Assembly: GCF_001567565.1 (NCBI RefSeq)
Contig: NZ_LSSW01000017.1
Location: 1 to 64,000 of the forward strand
DNA: 64,000 nucleotides
DNA from: Ectopseudomonas composti
GTDB taxonomy: Bacteria > Pseudomonadota > Gammaproteobacteria > Pseudomonadales > Pseudomonadaceae
Reading direction: 5' to 3'
Made by a program: the position numbers and the translations under genes. The first letter of the stretch is position 1. Each line of letters begins with the position of its first letter. Under the pieces are notes generated by a model, which was not told where the DNA came from, made no database searches, and saw only the letters and a program-made list of their open reading frames with translations. Below are positions 1 to 8,270 of the stretch, piece by piece.

Positions 1-536
1 GCGCGGCATCGGCAGGCGCGCCCGAGGCAAGCGTGGTTGAGCAAGCCAAAGGGGCTATTGGCTCCTTCATCAATCCGCTTGGCCAGCAGGCGCCTGAGCA
101 AGACAGAAAGAACCCCGCCAGCTACCTGACCGACCGAACACCTCGGGTGCCGCAGCTCCCGGCCTCGGCTCCGATCTATGACGACCTGACCAAGCCTAAG
201 GCCTTTCCGCGGCTGTACTGCATGTCCAGCCATGACCCCGATATCTACGCCCGCAAGTTCGCCAGCGCCCCGAGCGCCACCGTCAACGGCAGACCGACTG
301 TGTGCCAGTGCTACACCCAGCAGGGGACCAAGGTGAAAACTGATTTTCGGTTCTGCCTGGATATCGTCGAGAACGGCTATTTCGATCCCGCGATACCTGA
401 TCGCACCCAGCCCGAGTACAGCCAGGCCCCCGCCGCCCAGCCTCCCAGCTCGCCCCCTGCTCAGACGCCCCCACAGCCGCAGCCAAGCAACGGCGTCACC
501 ATCGTGACCTATGAGAAGGGGCGTTTCTTGTGGTGA
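1..536 (+). CDS. C-terminal part of a Zot/pI-like filamentous phage assembly protein (partial)
   Basis: The reading frame is open from the window edge (first whole codon at position 3) to the TGA at 534-536, so only the tail of the protein is visible. It holds a Cys-containing segment with the string VCQCYTQQGT and a further Cys 14 residues on, followed by a Pro/Gln-rich stretch near the end. Short Cys-bracketed CYTQQGT segments are typical of the periplasmic tail of Zot-like (pI) phage proteins, the inner-membrane ATPases that drive virion assembly and export. The NTPase domain would be upstream of the window. The position directly before the replication and integrase genes fits. A GTG at 33 could be read as a start but is more likely internal. 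Confidence 0.65.
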   Translation, partial: AASAGAPEASVVEQAKGAIGSFINPLGQQAPEQDRKNPASYLTDRTPRVPQLPASAPIYDDLTKPKAFPRLYCMSSHDPDIYARKFASAPSATVNGRPTVCQCYTQQGTKVKTDFRFCLDIVENGYFDPAIPDRTQPEYSQAPAAQPPSSPPAQTPPQPQPSNGVTIVTYEKGRFLW

Positions 537-678
537 TCCCTCGGGGCGTCCTGGGCGTGTTCTGCATACGCCTGCGAGGGACGAGCGGGCGCGCAGAACG
601 CGCCTGCTGACGCCCTTGTAGCACGTCAGATAAACCGATTTCGAAATGGCAAGTAATGGCCAGTAAGGAAACCCAAGC

Positions 679-1956
679 ATGAAAGTTAAAGACTTTGCCC
701 GACTCGACCTGAACGGTGAGCACAATCCATTGGGCCGTATCTTTGTTGATCCTGGTACTGCTGAAATCGTCGATCTGTCGAAAGCCAGAATCTTGGCCTG
801 CAGCGTCGATACCGTCCGCCAGCTGTACCGTGGCCTGATCCGCCCGGAAATCATGTGTCTGTTCGACAAGCCAGGGACCATCGTCGATTTCGCTGGCCAG
901 CGCTGGCACTCCGGTCGTGTCAGTAAGGACTCTGGTTACCAGTACAAGCTCCAGAATGCAGACCTGGGCATCATCCTGCTGGTGAAGAACTTCAACGCCA
1001 AAATCGAGAACATCGGCCCCCACCTGAAAATTGAGGTGTCACCGCATGCCATCGATCAGTTCTGCCCCGAGCGCCTTCAGGAACGTCTCGACTACTACGC
1101 CGGCCACGTCCTGACCAACATTGAGCGCAACCAATGCGCCGTCCACCTCGCGCTAGACCTGCAGGGATGGCAACCGCCTGCTGATCTGGTCGCCCGTATG
1201 CACTGCCGCGCACGTGCTGCCCGTGATATTTCCGGCATCAAGGAAATTCAGTGGACTCTGGAGTCTGCCACCTACGGCAAAGGCCAGTCCTACCTGTTCG
1301 GCTCCGCTGGTGGCGTCCAGCTGGGGATCTACAACAAGACCGAACAGGCCCGCTCCATCGACAAGCTCGACTATTGGGAAAACGTCTGGAAGCGTCGCGA
1401 CAGCTTCGACGAAGCCGACCCGGACAACTATGACCCCGAGCAAGACGTGTGGCGCGTAGAACTGCGTTATCACCACTCGGTTATCCAGCAATTCGCGTCC
1501 GGCTCGTTCGACCTGCAGACCAGTAAGATCATCGAAACCAACAGCTACGCAGCATTCGCACCGCACCTAGACGGCCTGTGGCGCTATGGCCTGCGCCAAT
1601 TCAAGCTGCTGGCTCGCCCTGGCTACTTTGAGCCCATCTGGACCCTGATCCGCGACGATGTGCGCGTAGATCTGCCAGTCGATTCCCTGTTGGATGACAC
1701 CGAGTACAAGCGCCAATACAAGACCTCGCGGGGCTTCTCGGGAAAGAACGTCGAGCTATTCCTGGGAAACTTCGTCAGCCTGCTGGCACGGGAGCGAGTG
1801 GGCGCTAGAAAGGCTTTCTACCGGCTCAAGGATTGGGAATGCTGGCCGGTGATCCGCGACCACTATGCCGCCAAAGGCATGGATGAAGACGGGCTGTATA
1901 AACACATCAAGGGCATCCTTGAAGAACGGCATGTGCGTTGGGGGCGTGCTGTCTGA
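679..1956 (+). CDS. filamentous phage replication initiation protein (gene II/X-like)
   Basis: A 425-residue protein of the phage/plasmid replication protein type found in Pf-like inoviruses, the nickase that starts rolling-circle replication of the phage genome. I recognise it by its overall sequence type, its length and its place just before the integrase. I did not identify the catalytic Tyr with certainty. The ATG at 679 has AAGGA nine bases upstream. Its TGA overlaps the integrase ATG by one base (TGATG at 1954-1958), which implies translational coupling of replication and integration functions. Confidence 0.8.
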   Translation: MKVKDFARLDLNGEHNPLGRIFVDPGTAEIVDLSKARILACSVDTVRQLYRGLIRPEIMCLFDKPGTIVDFAGQRWHSGRVSKDSGYQYKLQNADLGIILLVKNFNAKIENIGPHLKIEVSPHAIDQFCPERLQERLDYYAGHVLTNIERNQCAVHLALDLQGWQPPADLVARMHCRARAARDISGIKEIQWTLESATYGKGQSYLFGSAGGVQLGIYNKTEQARSIDKLDYWENVWKRRDSFDEADPDNYDPEQDVWRVELRYHHSVIQQFASGSFDLQTSKIIETNSYAAFAPHLDGLWRYGLRQFKLLARPGYFEPIWTLIRDDVRVDLPVDSLLDDTEYKRQYKTSRGFSGKNVELFLGNFVSLLARERVGARKAFYRLKDWECWPVIRDHYAAKGMDEDGLYKHIKGILEERHVRWGRAV

Positions 1957-2969
1957 TGGCAATAGAGCAACTGCCTGACGGACGCTGGAAAGTCGACGTT
2001 GAACCCATCAAGGGCCGTCGCTTCCGCAAGACCTTCAAGACCAAGGGTGAAGCCCAGCGCTTCGAGGCCACCTGCAGGGCCAAGGTCATCAATGCACCTG
2101 AGTGGGCACCCAAGCCAAAGGACCGTCGCAAGCTCTCAGAGCTGATCGACCGTTGGGCAACACTGCATGCCCATACCTTGAGCGATGGTGAAGCAAGGCG
2201 TCGCTTGCTGGATGCGCTGGCCAAAGAACTGGGCGATCCGGTAGCCATCAAGATGACCGGCAACGAATATGCCGAGTATCGAACTCAAGCCATCAAAGCC
2301 GGTGCCAATCCGAAGACGTTGAATAATCGCCTGGGCTACCTGCGCTCAGTGTTCAACGTACTGCGCCAGCTCGGCGAAATCGACTACGCCAATCCGCTCG
2401 CTCGCGTCCGCCCTCTCCGCCTGCAGGAAAAAGAGCTGGCCTACCTGACCGATGACCAGATAGAGACCCTGTTCGCCACCATTCACCGCTATTGCCGGAC
2501 GCCCCACGTCGCCATGGTCGCCGCCATCTGCTTGGCCACGGGCGCTCGTTGGGGTGAGGCTCAGGCACTGACACCCGACCGGGTACGCAACCAGTTGGTT
2601 ACGTTCGTGAACACCAAAGGCAAGCGAGTACGCTCTATCCCTATTGCCCTTGAGCTGGAGCAACAGATACACCGGCACTTCAAGCAATACGGCCTGTTCA
2701 GCAACTGCCTGAACAGTTTTGGCAAGGCCCTGGGTGAGTCTCGCTTGCCAGTGCCTGCTGGCCAATCGTCACACGTGCTTCGGCACACCTTCGCCAGTCA
2801 CTTCGTCATGAACGGTGGCAACATCCTGACACTGCAGAAAATCCTGGGCCACACCACTCTGGCCATGACTATGCGTTACGCGCACCTTGCATCCGATCAC
2901 CTGCAGGACGTCGTCAGGTTCGGACCGGCTAGCGATCACCAGCGCTTTCTCGGCATCATCACCCCATAG
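1956..2969 (+). CDS. phage tyrosine recombinase/integrase
   Basis: A 337-residue tyrosine recombinase that would catalyse site-specific integration and excision of the prophage. The catalytic set is visible: Arg198 in TGARWGEA, His273 and Arg276 in HVLRHTFASH, His299 in LGHTTL and the nucleophile Tyr308 in MRYAHL. The N-terminal 50 residues form the small arm-binding type domain (start MAIEQLPDGRW), as in Pf prophage integrases. The start at 1956 overlaps the stop of the replication gene. It lies about 0.7 kb from tRNA-Ser, the likely target. Confidence 0.93.
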   Translation: MAIEQLPDGRWKVDVEPIKGRRFRKTFKTKGEAQRFEATCRAKVINAPEWAPKPKDRRKLSELIDRWATLHAHTLSDGEARRRLLDALAKELGDPVAIKMTGNEYAEYRTQAIKAGANPKTLNNRLGYLRSVFNVLRQLGEIDYANPLARVRPLRLQEKELAYLTDDQIETLFATIHRYCRTPHVAMVAAICLATGARWGEAQALTPDRVRNQLVTFVNTKGKRVRSIPIALELEQQIHRHFKQYGLFSNCLNSFGKALGESRLPVPAGQSSHVLRHTFASHFVMNGGNILTLQKILGHTTLAMTMRYAHLASDHLQDVVRFGPASDHQRFLGIITP

Positions 2970-2993
2970 CCATATCGAACCATGGGGGGCATC

Positions 2994-3149
2994 ATGCGTG
3001 ACTTCATTCAACAGCAGTGTAAGGCCAGGCAGCATGATGAATTCTTGCAACGCAAGGTTGCCGCTGCCAGGGCATCGCTAGAGTCTGGTCGTGGTCGTTC
3101 CAATGACGATGTAGAGGCTGAATTTTCCGCTCGTCGTGCCAAAACCTAG
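2994..3149 (+). CDS. small antitoxin-like protein, no toxin partner visible
   Basis: A 51-residue ORF starting 24 bases after the integrase stop (an in-frame ATG at 2982 would add four residues). The middle and end (FLQRKVAAARASLESG, then DDVEAEFSARRAK) resemble the short stability-determinant/RelB-type antitoxins, which share a K-V..A-x-S segment followed by an acidic helix. Pf prophages often carry a toxin-antitoxin pair beside the integrase. Here no toxin ORF follows; the next gene is on the other strand. The family call is weak and rests on pattern only. Confidence 0.4.
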   Translation: MRDFIQQQCKARQHDEFLQRKVAAARASLESGRGRSNDDVEAEFSARRAKT

Positions 3150-3188
3150 CCTTATCGCGCTGACAAGAAGTCAGCACGAGTACATTCC

Positions 3189-3479
3189 TTATTGGCGCGG
3201 CGTCAGTTCGATGTCGTGAATGTTCTGGTTACCCACACTCTTGGTGTAAATGTTGTAACCGGGGGCGTTCACGAAAATGACATGCTGAGGAATAAATGGG
3301 CCGGTAACTGAATAGGCCCCCATGGCATTTGTCGTGGTGCTTACGTTGTTTATCGTTACCGCTGCCGATGAGATCGGGTTGCCAGTAGGTTTATCGCGTA
3401 TCACGCCGCTTACGGTCGTGCAGCCTCCAATGAAGGCAGCAAAAGGGAGAACTATAAGAAGCTTCTTGAGGGATGGCAT
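3189..3479 (-). CDS. small lipoprotein with a carboxypeptidase-regulatory-like domain
   Basis: A 96-residue protein. The start at 3479 gives a compact lipoprotein signal peptide (MPSLKKLLIVLPFAAFIGGC) with Cys20 as the lipidation site. The mature part reads TTVSGVIRDKPTGNPISSA, then a N-MGAYSV turn, the hallmark of a Cna-B/carboxypeptidase regulatory beta-sandwich. It is likely anchored in the outer membrane or periplasm; the ligand is unknown. Base composition is visibly more AT-rich than the flanks, and it sits between the integrase and the tRNA target, so it is probably prophage cargo (a lysogenic conversion gene). An upstream in-frame start at 3509 is less likely. Confidence 0.6.
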   Translation of the reverse strand: MPSLKKLLIVLPFAAFIGGCTTVSGVIRDKPTGNPISSAAVTINNVSTTTNAMGAYSVTGPFIPQHVIFVNAPGYNIYTKSVGNQNIHDIELTPRQ

Positions 3480-3591
3480 ACATCTTCTTCCATGGTTGTA
3501 GTGTGCCAATGATTAGCACTTTGCCACTACGTGTCTAGCTTTCCTTCCTCGCTTTCGACACTTCTTCGACACCTTGCATGCCGCAGATAGC

Positions 3592-3626
3592 AAAAGCCCC
3601 CGAAACTCTAGGAATTTCAGGGGCTT
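3592..3626 (-). terminator. hairpin terminator downstream of tRNA-Ser
   Basis: On the minus strand AGCCCC-TGAAA pairs with TTTC-GGGGGCT around a short loop and is followed by TTTTGC. It lies about 13 bases after the CCA end of the tRNA. Because it lies on the prophage side of the tRNA it may belong to the phage end or be native. Confidence 0.6.
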
Positions 3627-3638
3627 AGGCTTGAGATA

Positions 3639-3728
3639 TGGCGGGAAGATAGGGATTTGAACCCTAGGTGCCATTGCTGACACAACGGATTTCGAATCCG
3701 TCCCGTTCGACCACTCCGGCATCTTCCC
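3639..3728 (-). tRNA. tRNA-Ser (anticodon CGA)
   Basis: Ninety bases including an encoded CCA (TGG at 3639-3641 on the plus strand). The 5' strand GGGAAGA pairs with TCTTCCC before discriminator G. The anticodon stem-loop is ACGGATT-CGA-AATCCGT, there is a long variable arm and the T-loop is GGTTCAAATCC, all standard for class II tRNA-Ser. Its 3' end faces the phage integrase and is the likely attachment core. Confidence 0.95.
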
Positions 3729-3809
3729 AAGCGGCGCGCATGATAACAGTTGATTACGCTTTGGCGAAGCTTATTTTGAATTTTTTTCGTTTTCTATCAG
3801 GCGCTTGTG

Positions 3810-3836
3810 AAAAGACCGAGCAGTGCTCGGCCTTTT
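3810..3836 (-). terminator. rho-independent terminator of purC
   Basis: On the minus strand GGCCGAGC-ACT-GCTCGGTC is followed by TTTTC, 20 bases after the purC stop. The plus-strand A-run makes it possibly bidirectional. Confidence 0.7.
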
Positions 3837-3855
3837 CCGGTGATGCTCAGCAGGT

Positions 3856-4725
3856 TCAGGCCATTAAACGCGTCAGCGCTTCGCGGTACTTGTCGGCCGT
3901 TTTCTGGGCCACGTCTGCCGGTACGGCCGGAGCAGGTGGTTGTTTGTTCCAGCCGGTGGATTCCAGCCAGTCGCGCACGAACTGCTTGTCGAAGCTCGGC
4001 GGGTTGCTGCCTTCGGCGTAGCTGTCGGCCGGCCAGAAACGGCTGGAATCGGGGGTCAGCACTTCGTCCATCAGGGTCAGGGTGCCGTCTTCGTCCAGGC
4101 CGAATTCGAACTTGGTGTCAGCGATGATGATGCCGCGGGTAGCGGCGTACTCGACAGCTGCGCTGTACAGCTTGATCGCGGTATCGCGCACCTTGGCCGC
4201 CAGCTCGGCGCCGATGATGGCTTCGCACTGCTCGAAGCTGATGTTCTCGTCGTGGTCGCCTACAGCGGCTTTGGTCGACGGGGTGAAGATCGGTTGCGGC
4301 AGCTTGGCCGCTTCCTTGAGGCCAGCCGGCAGCGAGATGCCGCAGACGGTGCCGCTCTTCTGGTATTCCTTCCAGCCGGAACCGACGATGTAGCCACGCA
4401 CGATGGCTTCTACGGCAACTGGCTTGAGGCGCTTGGCCACGACGGCACGGCCTTCGACCAGCGGCAGCTCAGCGGCGGATACGACGTCCTCGACCTTGTC
4501 ACCGGTGAAATGGTTGGGCACCACGCCTGCCAGTTTGTCGAACCAGAAGTTGGAGATGGCGGTGAGGATCTTGCCCTTCTCCGGAATCGGCTGCTCGAGG
4601 ATGACATCGAATGCCGACAGACGATCGGTGGCCACCATCAGCATGCGCTTGTCGTCGATTTCGTAGAGGTCGCGGACCTTGCCCGAGTAGATCTTCTTCA
4701 GGCTCAGGGTGGTGGGTGTGCTCAT
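3856..4725 (-). CDS. purC: phosphoribosylaminoimidazole-succinocarboxamide (SAICAR) synthase, long form
   Basis: Ligates aspartate to CAIR with ATP in de novo purine synthesis, in the cytoplasm. The protein is 289 residues: SGKVRDLYE (residues 14-22) forms the nucleotide-binding start, ATDRLSAFD follows at 32-40, and DTKFEFGL and [12 protein letters not shown] lie in the C-terminal half. The usual Pseudomonas PurC is about 236 residues and begins with a different YRGKAKSVY motif; this one is the longer type I associate with beta-proteobacteria and fungi. It occupies the place next to bamC-dapA where the Pseudomonas purC normally sits. The start at 4725 (MSTPTTLSL) matches the family; an upstream ATG at 4752 would add nine atypical residues. 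Confidence 0.93.
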   Translation of the reverse strand: MSTPTTLSLKKIYSGKVRDLYEIDDKRMLMVATDRLSAFDVILEQPIPEKGKILTAISNFWFDKLAGVVPNHFTGDKVEDVVSAAELPLVEGRAVVAKRLKPVAVEAIVRGYIVGSGWKEYQKSGTVCGISLPAGLKEAAKLPQPIFTPSTKAAVGDHDENISFEQCEAIIGAELAAKVRDTAIKLYSAAVEYAATRGIIIADTKFEFGLDEDGTLTLMDEVLTPDSSRFWPADSYAEGSNPPSFDKQFVRDWLESTGWNKQPPAPAVPADVAQKTADKYREALTRLMA

Positions 4726-4756
4726 GTCGGCATTTCCGTTTCTGGCAAACAAAACA

Positions 4757-4780
4757 GGCGAAACCTTTGCGGGTTTCGCC
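4757..4780 (-). terminator. terminator between bamC and purC
   Basis: On the minus strand GGCGAAACC pairs with GGTTTCGCC around a short loop, followed by TGTTTTGTTTG. It suggests that purC is not simply read through from bamC. Confidence 0.65.
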
Positions 4781-4812
4781 CATCGATTAACAGCTGAGGC
4801 GCGCTGCGCCGA

Positions 4813-5934
4813 TCAGCCGAGATTATCCTGGATCAGGCTCAACACGCGGCGCGATACGTCGGCCGGGGCAACGGTGTTGAGGTCTTTCTCCACGGTGACC
4901 TGTACGCCATCGCCAACCGGCGTCAGACGCACCTGATAACGCTCGGCGCGGGCATCGATCTCTTCCTTGCTCGGCGCGCTGCCGAACATGCGACCGAAGA
5001 AGCCCGGCTTCTCCTCGTTGACCTGAGCACCTTCGGCCAGGTTGATGTAGTACAGACCCAGGCTGCGGTTGAGGTCGTCGACGCGCACGTCACCCAGCTC
5101 CAGCGAACGACCGACGCCCGACCAGGCACGGTCGAAGTCTGCGCCAAGGTTGAGCACCGGGTTGCCGTTGCCGTCTTCGCTCAGGCTCACACGGCTGGGA
5201 GCGTCGAAGTCTCGTGCAGCGAGCAGCGATACGGAACCGCCCTGCTCCACACCACGGGCCATGCTCACCAGCATTTCGTCGAGCAATGCGGCTTCGAGGC
5301 TGGCGTTGCCGCTATTTGCAGCGAAATCGACATCTGCAGTGCTGCCCGCAGGACGCTCGGCGCTGGTGACGAAGACTTCACTGGTGTTGCGCTGTACGCC
5401 CGGCTCGATGCGCACTCGCACGCGGGTTTCGGCATCCGGCGCAACGCCGGAGACGCGGCTGCTCAGGCGCCGGGCCATGCCGGTGGAGAGTTCGTCGAAA
5501 CGCTGCCAGGAGGTGGTGAATTCACCGACCTGCGGGCGCTCGCTGGCGATACGAAAACCGTTGTCTTCGAAGAACTGGCGCGCCAGCGGCCAGACTTCGG
5601 CCGGTACGCGCTGAGCTACGACCCAGCGCGAATCGCCGCTGCGCTGCAGGCTGAACTCGCGCTCGTCGGCACGCACTTGCAGGCCTTGCGGGCGCGGCAC
5701 CTCGAACTCGGCCGGGGTCGCGGTGGTGCTGGCGATCTGCGCGGGTACCGGCAGCAGGGGATCGAGGCGCTTGGCATCGACATCGGCAGGCAACTTCATG
5801 GGCGCGGTTTGTCGCGCTTCCAGGTAGTCGCTGCCACGATCACGGAAATAGCCGTTTTCACCCCAGAGCCAGCCACAACCGCTGGTGCTGGAGACGATCA
5901 GAGCAAGGGCGGAGAATCCGGCCAGTCGCTTCAT
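4813..5934 (-). CDS. bamC: outer membrane assembly lipoprotein BamC (NlpB)
   Basis: A 373-residue lipoprotein of the BAM complex, which inserts beta-barrel proteins into the outer membrane. From the start at 5934 there is a signal peptide MKRLAGFSALALIVSSTSGC with a lipobox ending in Cys20. A flexible segment with YLEARQTAPMKLPADV, the stretch that in BamC binds BamD, follows, and then two helix-grip domains. It lies 16 bases downstream of dapA in the same orientation, the standard dapA-bamC arrangement. An in-frame ATG at 5964 would spoil the signal peptide. Confidence 0.92.
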   Translation of the reverse strand: MKRLAGFSALALIVSSTSGCGWLWGENGYFRDRGSDYLEARQTAPMKLPADVDAKRLDPLLPVPAQIASTTATPAEFEVPRPQGLQVRADEREFSLQRSGDSRWVVAQRVPAEVWPLARQFFEDNGFRIASERPQVGEFTTSWQRFDELSTGMARRLSSRVSGVAPDAETRVRVRIEPGVQRNTSEVFVTSAERPAGSTADVDFAANSGNASLEAALLDEMLVSMARGVEQGGSVSLLAARDFDAPSRVSLSEDGNGNPVLNLGADFDRAWSGVGRSLELGDVRVDDLNRSLGLYYINLAEGAQVNEEKPGFFGRMFGSAPSKEEIDARAERYQVRLTPVGDGVQVTVEKDLNTVAPADVSRRVLSLIQDNLG

Positions 5935-5950
5935 GCGTAGAATCCTTGAG

Positions 5951-6829
5951 TTAAGCCAATACACCGCACTGGCGCATGGCCTGGCGCAGCGGTTCGTGAC
6001 AGCGCGGGCTGAGCCAGGTCAGAGGCAGACGAATACCGTCCCCCATCAAGCCCATTTCATGCAGCGCCCATTTCACCGGAATCGGGTTGGATTCGAGGAA
6101 CAGTGCCTTGTGCAGCGGCATCAGGCGGTCGTTGATTGCACGGGCGATGGCAGCCTCGCCACGCATCGCGGCAGCGCACAGGTCGCTCATGGCGCGCGGC
6201 GCAACGTTGGCGGTAACCGAGATATTGCCCTTGCCGCCTAGCAGCATGAGTTCGACGGCGGTGGCGTCATCACCGGAATAGACGAGGAAGTCCTTGCTGA
6301 CACGCTCCAGGACGTCCTGGGCGCGCTGCAGGTCGCCGGTGGCTTCCTTGATGCCGATGATGTTGTCGATCTTCGACAGGCGCTCGACGGTCTCCGGCAG
6401 CATGTCGCACACGGTGCGACCCGGCACGTTGTAGAGAATCTGCGGAATGGATACTGCTTCGGCAATGTGGCGGAAGTGCAGGTACAGGCCTTCCTGAGTC
6501 GGCTTGTTGTAGTACGGGGTGACCAGCAGGGCCGCATCGGCGCCGACGTCCTGGGCGGCACGGGTCAGTTCGACCGACTCGCGGGTGGAGTTGCCGCCGG
6601 TACCGGCGATCACCGGGATACGACCGGCGACCTGCTTGACCACGCGTTTGATCACTTCGATATGCTCACCCACGTCCAGCGTGGCGGACTCACCGGTGGT
6701 GCCGACCGCGACGATGGCATTGGTGCCCTCTTGCAGGTGGAAATCCACCAATTTGCTCAGGGCCTCCCAATCAAGACCACCCTGCGCATCCATGGGCGTG
6801 ACCAGTGCCACCATACTGCCCGCAATCAT
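5951..6829 (-). CDS. dapA: 4-hydroxy-tetrahydrodipicolinate synthase
   Basis: Condenses pyruvate with aspartate semialdehyde, the first step of the diaminopimelate/lysine branch. The 292-residue protein shows VGTTGES at 42-48, the catalytic Tyr133 in ILYNVPGRT and the Schiff-base Lys161 in [10 protein letters not shown], all in their canonical places. The start at 6829 has GGAG upstream and gives the normal family length; the frame is open for 54 codons further but that part is not conserved in type. It is divergent from gcvR and co-directional with bamC. Confidence 0.97.
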   Translation of the reverse strand: MIAGSMVALVTPMDAQGGLDWEALSKLVDFHLQEGTNAIVAVGTTGESATLDVGEHIEVIKRVVKQVAGRIPVIAGTGGNSTRESVELTRAAQDVGADAALLVTPYYNKPTQEGLYLHFRHIAEAVSIPQILYNVPGRTVCDMLPETVERLSKIDNIIGIKEATGDLQRAQDVLERVSKDFLVYSGDDATAVELMLLGGKGNISVTANVAPRAMSDLCAAAMRGEAAIARAINDRLMPLHKALFLESNPIPVKWALHEMGLMGDGIRLPLTWLSPRCHEPLRQAMRQCGVLA

Positions 6830-7033
6830 GCAACCGCTCCTGCCGGAAAAATTGAGCCGTAATGGTACTGGTGCCACCAGTCCGGCACAAGCAACGGACA
6901 AGGGCTTATCGGTGCTGGCCGTCGTCCGATGTACACGGCTGCGCCATTCCCCTCGGCGGTGCTTTTCGCTAACCTGCTGCCTTTGGTCCACGGCTTCTCG
7001 TGCGCGGACCGTTCATCGCTTTAGGAAGGCTGC

Positions 7034-7591
7034 ATGTCCACCCCCCCCGTTCGCGAACAATTCCTCGTTATCAGTGCTCTCGGCCGCGACGCCATGGCGC
7101 TGACCAACCTGCTCAGTCGCACCAGCCATGAGAATCGCTGCGCGGTGATCAGCACTCGGCTGAGCCGCCACGGCGAGTACAGCGCGCTGGTGCTGCAGGT
7201 GTCTGGTAGCTGGGATGCACTGGCGCGCCTGGAGTCGAGCCTGCCGCTGCTGGCCAAGAAGCACGATTTCAGCGTCGATCTGATTCGCAGCGCCGCCGCC
7301 GAAGTACGCCCGCAAGCGCTGCCCTATGTCGCTTACGTCAGCGCCGTGTATCGCCCGGACATCCTCAACGAGCTGTGCCAGTTCTTCATCGATAACCGCG
7401 TCGAACTGGAAGCCCTGACCTGCGACACCTACCAGGCGCCGCAGACCGGCGGCACCATGCTCAACGCCACCCTGACCGTGACGCTGCCGGCCGGCACGCA
7501 GATCAGCTGGCTGCGCGACCAGTTTCTCGACTTTGCCGATGCATTGAATCTTGATGCGCTGATCGAACCCTGGCGCCCGCAAAACCCCTGA
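7034..7591 (+). CDS. gcvR: glycine cleavage system repressor-like ACT-domain protein
   Basis: A 185-residue protein with two tandem ACT domains (start FLVISALGRDAMALTNLLS; second repeat from about residue 90, YVAYVSAVYRPDILNELCQF). GcvR-type proteins bind glycine and modulate GcvA, repressing the glycine cleavage genes. The ATG has AGGAAG five bases upstream. It is divergent from dapA and followed 22 bases later by bcp, the same order as in other pseudomonads. Confidence 0.85.
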   Translation: MSTPPVREQFLVISALGRDAMALTNLLSRTSHENRCAVISTRLSRHGEYSALVLQVSGSWDALARLESSLPLLAKKHDFSVDLIRSAAAEVRPQALPYVAYVSAVYRPDILNELCQFFIDNRVELEALTCDTYQAPQTGGTMLNATLTVTLPAGTQISWLRDQFLDFADALNLDALIEPWRPQNP

Positions 7592-7613
7592 TAGCCGCAA
7601 ACAAGGAATTTCC

Positions 7614-8087
7614 ATGTCCGTTGAACTCGACAAAGCCGTTGCCGACTTCCAGGCCGAAGCCACCAGTGGCCAGCAGGTAAAGCTGTCCGACCTCAAGGGC
7701 AAGCAGGTCGTGCTGTATTTCTACCCGAAGGACGCCACTCCAGGCTGCACCACCGAGGGTATGGACTTCAGCGCCCGCTTCGAGCAGTTCAAGGCAGCCA
7801 ATACGCTGATCTTCGGCGTATCGATGGACAGCCTGAAGAAGCACGAAAGCTTCAAGTGCAAACAGGCCTTCCCCTTCGAGTTGATCAGCGACGAGGAGCA
7901 CCAGCTGTGCGACCTGTTCGGCGTGTATCAGCTGAAGAAGAACTACGGCAAGGAATACATGGGCATCGTGCGCAGCACCTTCCTGATCGACAAGGACGGC
8001 GTGTTGCGTGAAGAGTGGCGCAACCTCAAGGTCGCCGGCCATGTCGACAAGGTGCTGGCCGCTGCGCAGGAACTGCACAAGCGCTGA
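7614..8087 (+). CDS. bcp: thiol peroxidase Bcp (peroxiredoxin Q type)
   Basis: Cytoplasmic peroxiredoxin that reduces hydroperoxides with thioredoxin. The 157-residue protein has the peroxidatic Cys45 in KDATPGCTTEG. The second Cys five residues later, present in many Bcp proteins, is replaced by Met50, so this is the 1-Cys or distant-Cys variant (another Cys lies near residue 82). AAGGAA precedes the ATG. It probably shares a transcript with gcvR. Confidence 0.93.
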   Translation: MSVELDKAVADFQAEATSGQQVKLSDLKGKQVVLYFYPKDATPGCTTEGMDFSARFEQFKAANTLIFGVSMDSLKKHESFKCKQAFPFELISDEEHQLCDLFGVYQLKKNYGKEYMGIVRSTFLIDKDGVLREEWRNLKVAGHVDKVLAAAQELHKR

Positions 8088-8098
8088 GACCCGCCACC

Positions 8099-8258
8099 GT
8101 AGGAGCGGCTTCAGCCGCGAAGCTGACAAGCACCTCTGCCGGGCTATCCCGTACTCACGGAGAAGTGCGCATGAAAAAGGCCGCGAATGCGGCCTTTTTC
8201 GTTTGACCGGGGATACCGGCCCAGTCATGCACCTGTTTCGCGGCTGAAGCCGCTCCTA
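8099..8258. repeat. inverted pair of REP elements (family A) flanking a terminator
   Basis: GTAGGAGCGGCTTCAGCCGC begins at 8099 and its reverse complement ends at 8258, so two REP copies face each other across 115 bases. Each copy is itself a small palindrome (GCGGCTTCAGCCGC). This REPIN-like arrangement sits at the convergent ends of bcp and perM. Confidence 0.85.
8174..8199. terminator. bidirectional terminator between bcp and perM
   Basis: AAAAAGGCCGC-GAAT-GCGGCCTTTTT is a perfect 11-bp stem with A- and T-runs on both sides, placed between convergent genes. Confidence 0.9.
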
Positions 8259-8270
8259 CGGCCGGCCCTC

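Larger units (their letters stand above)
1..3641. mobile_element. right end of a Pf-type filamentous (inovirus) prophage at tRNA-Ser
   Basis: Three plus-strand genes read Zot/pI tail, replication initiator and tyrosine integrase, the order known at the end of Pf-type Pseudomonas prophages. The integrase is followed by two small accessory ORFs and then by the 3' end of a tRNA-Ser gene pointing toward it, a typical attachment site. The left part of the prophage (coat proteins, most of Zot) lies outside the window, so the second attachment repeat cannot be seen. The exact right boundary is inferred: it may lie in the tRNA 3' half near 3639-3670, or further left if the tRNA terminator is native. 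Confidence 0.75.

Noticed and set aside
3940..4797. 285-codon frame antisense to purC
   Set aside because: purC is intact with conserved motifs on the other strand.
8099..8258. Facing repeats read as a CRISPR fragment
   Set aside because: The repeats are inverted, not direct, there are only two and there are no spacers or cas genes. No CRISPR array was found anywhere in the window.
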